From Actinomycetes bacterium (GTDB taxonomy: Bacteria; Actinomycetota; Actinomycetes; S36-B12), in assembly GCA_030425745.1 (NCBI GenBank), contig JAUHZW010000102.1, positions 1-7,421 on the forward strand: a stretch of 7,421 nucleotides of DNA, written 5' to 3'. Shown here one piece after another: positions 6,392 to 7,421 of this stretch; position 1 is the first letter of the stretch; each line of letters begins with the position of its first letter. The notes beneath the pieces were generated by a model. The model saw only the letters and a list, made by a program, of their open reading frames with translations. It was not told where the DNA came from and did no database searches. The translations under genes and the position numbers were made by a program.

Positions 6392-6888
6392 CCGCCGAGG
6401 CGAGTGCAGGTGGTCGGCGCAGCGTCGACCGGACAGGAGGCGGGGCGATCGTGAGCGAGTTCGTCGGCAAGCAGTTGAGCGGTTGGGATGCCGCCACCTT
6501 CCGCACAGCCAGCGGTGATCCGACCATGCGGTCCACGGTGGTGGCCGTTGCCGTCCTGGAACACGTGTTCCTGATCGGTGACGTAGCGGCCCATGTTGAA
6601 GGGTTTGTCCCATTCGTGCGGGTTCCTGATCGTCTCCCGTTCGGGGACGATGAACCACCACGCCGGGTCGGGTGGTGTGCCTGCCGGGCCGTTGAATTCA
6701 TCCTGGAACAACATGACCGAACCTGGATCGGCAGCCTCGGGTGCCGGCCCGCCGGGGCTACCGGGCGCTGGCGGCGGTGGAACATCGCCGACGATCGGTT
6801 GAGCCTGGGCACCGGGAAGAGGAAGCGCGGCAGCCGCCGCCCCGAACCCCAGCATCAACATTGCGCGACGACGATCGATATTTTCCAC
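6388..6888 (-). CDS. Family 16 glycosyl hydrolase, secreted, N-terminal part only (3' end lost at the junction)
   Basis: The open frame is 166 codons, but only residues 1 to about 116 look native. These comprise a signal peptide (MENIDRRR, a hydrophobic Ala/Leu core, then GAQA before Q30; the arginines suggest Tat export), a Pro/Gly/Ala-rich linker (about 31-56), and the start of a beta-glucanase-like domain: FQDEFNGPAG (61-70), PDPAWW, IRNPHEWDKP and EHVFQDGNG (107-115). This is the pattern of the mycobacterial GH16 protein Rv0315. After DGNG the family continues with LVIRAT-like sequence and later the catalytic ExDxxE motif. Here residues 117-166 are the complement of the WS/DGAT-like gene, so no active site is encoded. 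The start is GTG (complement of 6886-6888). The neighbour to the right is on the same strand, 118 nt away. Not expected to be functional as found. Confidence 0.6.
   Translation of the reverse strand: MENIDRRRAMLMLGFGAAAAALPLPGAQAQPIVGDVPPPPAPGSPGGPAPEAADPGSVMLFQDEFNGPAGTPPDPAWWFIVPERETIRNPHEWDKPFNMGRYVTDQEHVFQDGNGHHRGPHGRITAGCAEGGGIPTAQLLADELAHDRPASCPVDAAPTTCTRLGG
6435..6440 (+). promoter_or_regulatory. Shine-Dalgarno AGGAGG before the GTG at 6451
   Basis: A perfect AGGAGG with a 10-nt spacer to GTG 6451. It shows that the short WS/DGAT-like reading frame starts as a real gene and is not a chance open frame. Confidence 0.6.
6451..6561 (+). pseudogene. 5' fragment of a WS/DGAT-type acyltransferase, broken at about 6541-6559
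   Basis: The first 36-37 codons read MSEFVGKQLSGWDAATFRTA, then SGDPTMRSTVVAVAVLE. The pattern W/D-A-x3-R, then D-P-x-x-R-S-T-V-x-A-V-x-x-L-(D/E), is the usual N-terminus of one class of actinobacterial wax ester synthase/diacylglycerol acyltransferases. After VLE the family would continue with a PDWDRL-like segment and, about 100 residues later, the catalytic HHxxxDG motif. Neither occurs. The frame stays open to 7203, but everything after about 6561 is the complement of a glycosyl hydrolase gene and a second minus-strand gene, so that extension is not protein-coding in this frame. Start GTG with AGGAGG; 59 nt after yebC. The family call is from memory of a short segment. Whether the break is real or artificial is discussed in the findings. 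Confidence 0.5.
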
Positions 6889-6894
6889 AACAGC

Positions 6895-6900
6895 ACCATA
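6895..6900 (-). promoter_or_regulatory. -10 element TATGGT for the GH16 gene, probably leaderless
   Basis: On the minus strand TATGGT is followed by six bases and then the GTG at 6888. This is the same -10-to-start spacing as at pgsA, so the transcript would begin at or next to the start codon. No Shine-Dalgarno precedes this GTG. The 118-bp gap to the neighbouring gene (6889-7006) holds nothing else I can name; no terminator hairpin was found there. Confidence 0.5.
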
Positions 6901-7006
6901 AACAATCTCGGCTCGTCGGGGGCGGCGCCACTCGATCCGGGCTGGCGAAACTGTCCGCCATCCTCGCTAGCGGTGTGCCTAACTTCCGGTGACGCCGACT
7001 ATGCCT

Positions 7007-7420
7007 CTATAGCTCGACGCCGCCAGCTTGATCCCGCTGGCGACGAGGGCCAGGTGTATCCGTCGATACCTCGTCACCTGCCGCGGCTCCCTCGACAGCA
7101 GAGCCCGCGCCGTCGTCGTCACCAGGATCTCGCTCCTGTTCAGGGCCCGAGTGGTCGTATTCAGGGCCCGAAAGGTCGTCGCGTTCGCCCGTTGGCTTGT
7201 TGACCTGCCCCGACAGCTGGCCGCTCTCTTGCAGGGCATGCTGAACGCCCTGAATGAGGCCCTGCGGGGCGGCGGCCGCAATGCCCATCAACTGCGCGGG
7301 GGCTTGCGCGGCCGTCGCGGCCGTCTGCATCGAAGTAGTAAGGAACTGACCGGACTGGCCGCCCACTGATCCGGGAGCCGGAGCATTCAGGGGAGCCAAC
7401 GGGGCGTCGGCCGCGGCTCT
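7007..7420 (-). CDS. C-terminal part of an ESX/PPE-like mycobacterial-type protein, cut by the right edge
   Basis: About 137 codons ending at TAG (complement of 7007-7009); the N-terminus lies beyond the right edge. TTG at 7399 is only the first possible start inside the window, and the frame continues upstream of it (RAAADAP). The visible part has two halves. The first is Ala/Gln/Pro-rich with helix-forming runs (PLNAPAPGSVGGQSGQF, TAATAAQAPAQLMGIAA, PQGLIQGVQHALQ), reminiscent of C-terminal segments of ESX-secreted proteins of mycobacteria. The second (from about KPTGERDD) is a highly acidic, probably disordered tail with a repeated SGPE and many Asp/Glu/Gly. There are no transmembrane helices. 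I cannot assign a named family; the ESX link is by composition and style only. Confidence 0.45.
   Translation of the reverse strand, partial: RAAADAPLAPLNAPAPGSVGGQSGQFLTTSMQTAATAAQAPAQLMGIAAAAPQGLIQGVQHALQESGQLSGQVNKPTGERDDLSGPEYDHSGPEQERDPGDDDGAGSAVEGAAAGDEVSTDTPGPRRQRDQAGGVEL
7139..7180. repeat. Two tandem copies of a 21-bp unit inside the ESX-like gene
   Basis: Units at 7139-7159 and 7160-7180 both begin TTCAGGGCCCGA and share GGTCGT. They match at 18 of 21 bases, differing at unit positions 13, 14 and 21. The repeat is in frame (seven codons) and encodes the duplicated SGPE segments of the acidic tail. It is a short in-frame duplication in a disordered region. Confidence 0.75.
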
Positions 7421-7421
7421 G

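Noticed and set aside
6392..6450. Terminator after yebC
   Set aside because: No stable inverted repeat with a T-run is visible in the 59-bp gap.
6562..7203. Continuation of the 6451 plus-strand frame as a 250-residue protein
   Set aside because: After about residue 37 the frame is the complement of the GH16 signal peptide and linker, the intergenic gap and part of the ESX-like tail. The openness is a GC effect.
7028..7369. Plus-strand open frame of 113 codons, Arg/Leu/Val-rich, with apparent hydrophobic runs
   Set aside because: It is the complement of the acidic minus-strand tail; Asp/Glu/Gly codons read backwards give Val/Leu/Arg/Ala. No ribosome binding site or known domain.

Overview
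The window is GC-rich actinobacterial DNA. About the first 6.55 kb is a conserved chromosomal locus. It combines phosphatidylinositol mannoside (PIM) synthesis with pyridoxal phosphate (PLP) synthesis. The phosphatidylinositol-phosphate synthase, PIM acyltransferase and PimA genes point to an actinomycete whose envelope contains inositol mannolipids. The proteins resemble, but are clearly not the same as, the Mycobacterium tuberculosis versions as I remember them (Rv2612c to Rv2603c).

Layout. On the minus strand, 1-650 is the N-terminal GTPase domain of an elongation factor G-like protein that runs off the left edge. A 93-bp divergent gap follows, and then a packed plus-strand cluster: pgsA (744-1370), a PatA-type acyltransferase (1363-2325), pimA (2322-3503), a small LemA-like membrane protein (3500-4051), pdxS (4124-5020), pdxT (about 5020-5628) and yebC (5639-6391). 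The first four genes overlap by 4-8 nt and look translationally coupled. A TAGGAT -10 element and a 12-bp palindrome in the 72-bp gap before pdxS suggest that pdxST-yebC can also be transcribed separately. A further gene starts at 6451 with a strong Shine-Dalgarno and reads like the N-terminus of a WS/DGAT acyltransferase, but its homology stops after about 36 codons.

The right end is different. From about 6541 onward the sequence is the opposite strand of the 5' part of a mycobacterial-style family 16 glycosyl hydrolase (start 6888, minus). This is followed by the C-terminal tail of a repetitive, acidic-tailed protein resembling ESX-secreted proteins, which enters from the right edge. Both the plus-strand WS/DGAT fragment and the minus-strand hydrolase lose their family sequence at the same 18-19 bp, which both genes can read through. 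This is a head-to-head junction of two 5' gene fragments. It is either a real short-homology rearrangement or, more probably, an assembly or amplification chimera.

How the genes work together: PgsA makes phosphatidylinositol phosphate (PI follows dephosphorylation), PimA adds the first mannose, and the acyltransferase acylates that mannose. PdxS and PdxT together form PLP synthase. YebC is a TACO1-family gene-expression factor. I saw no CRISPR array, tRNA, rRNA or insertion sequence. The strongest unexplained signal is the junction at 6541-6559.
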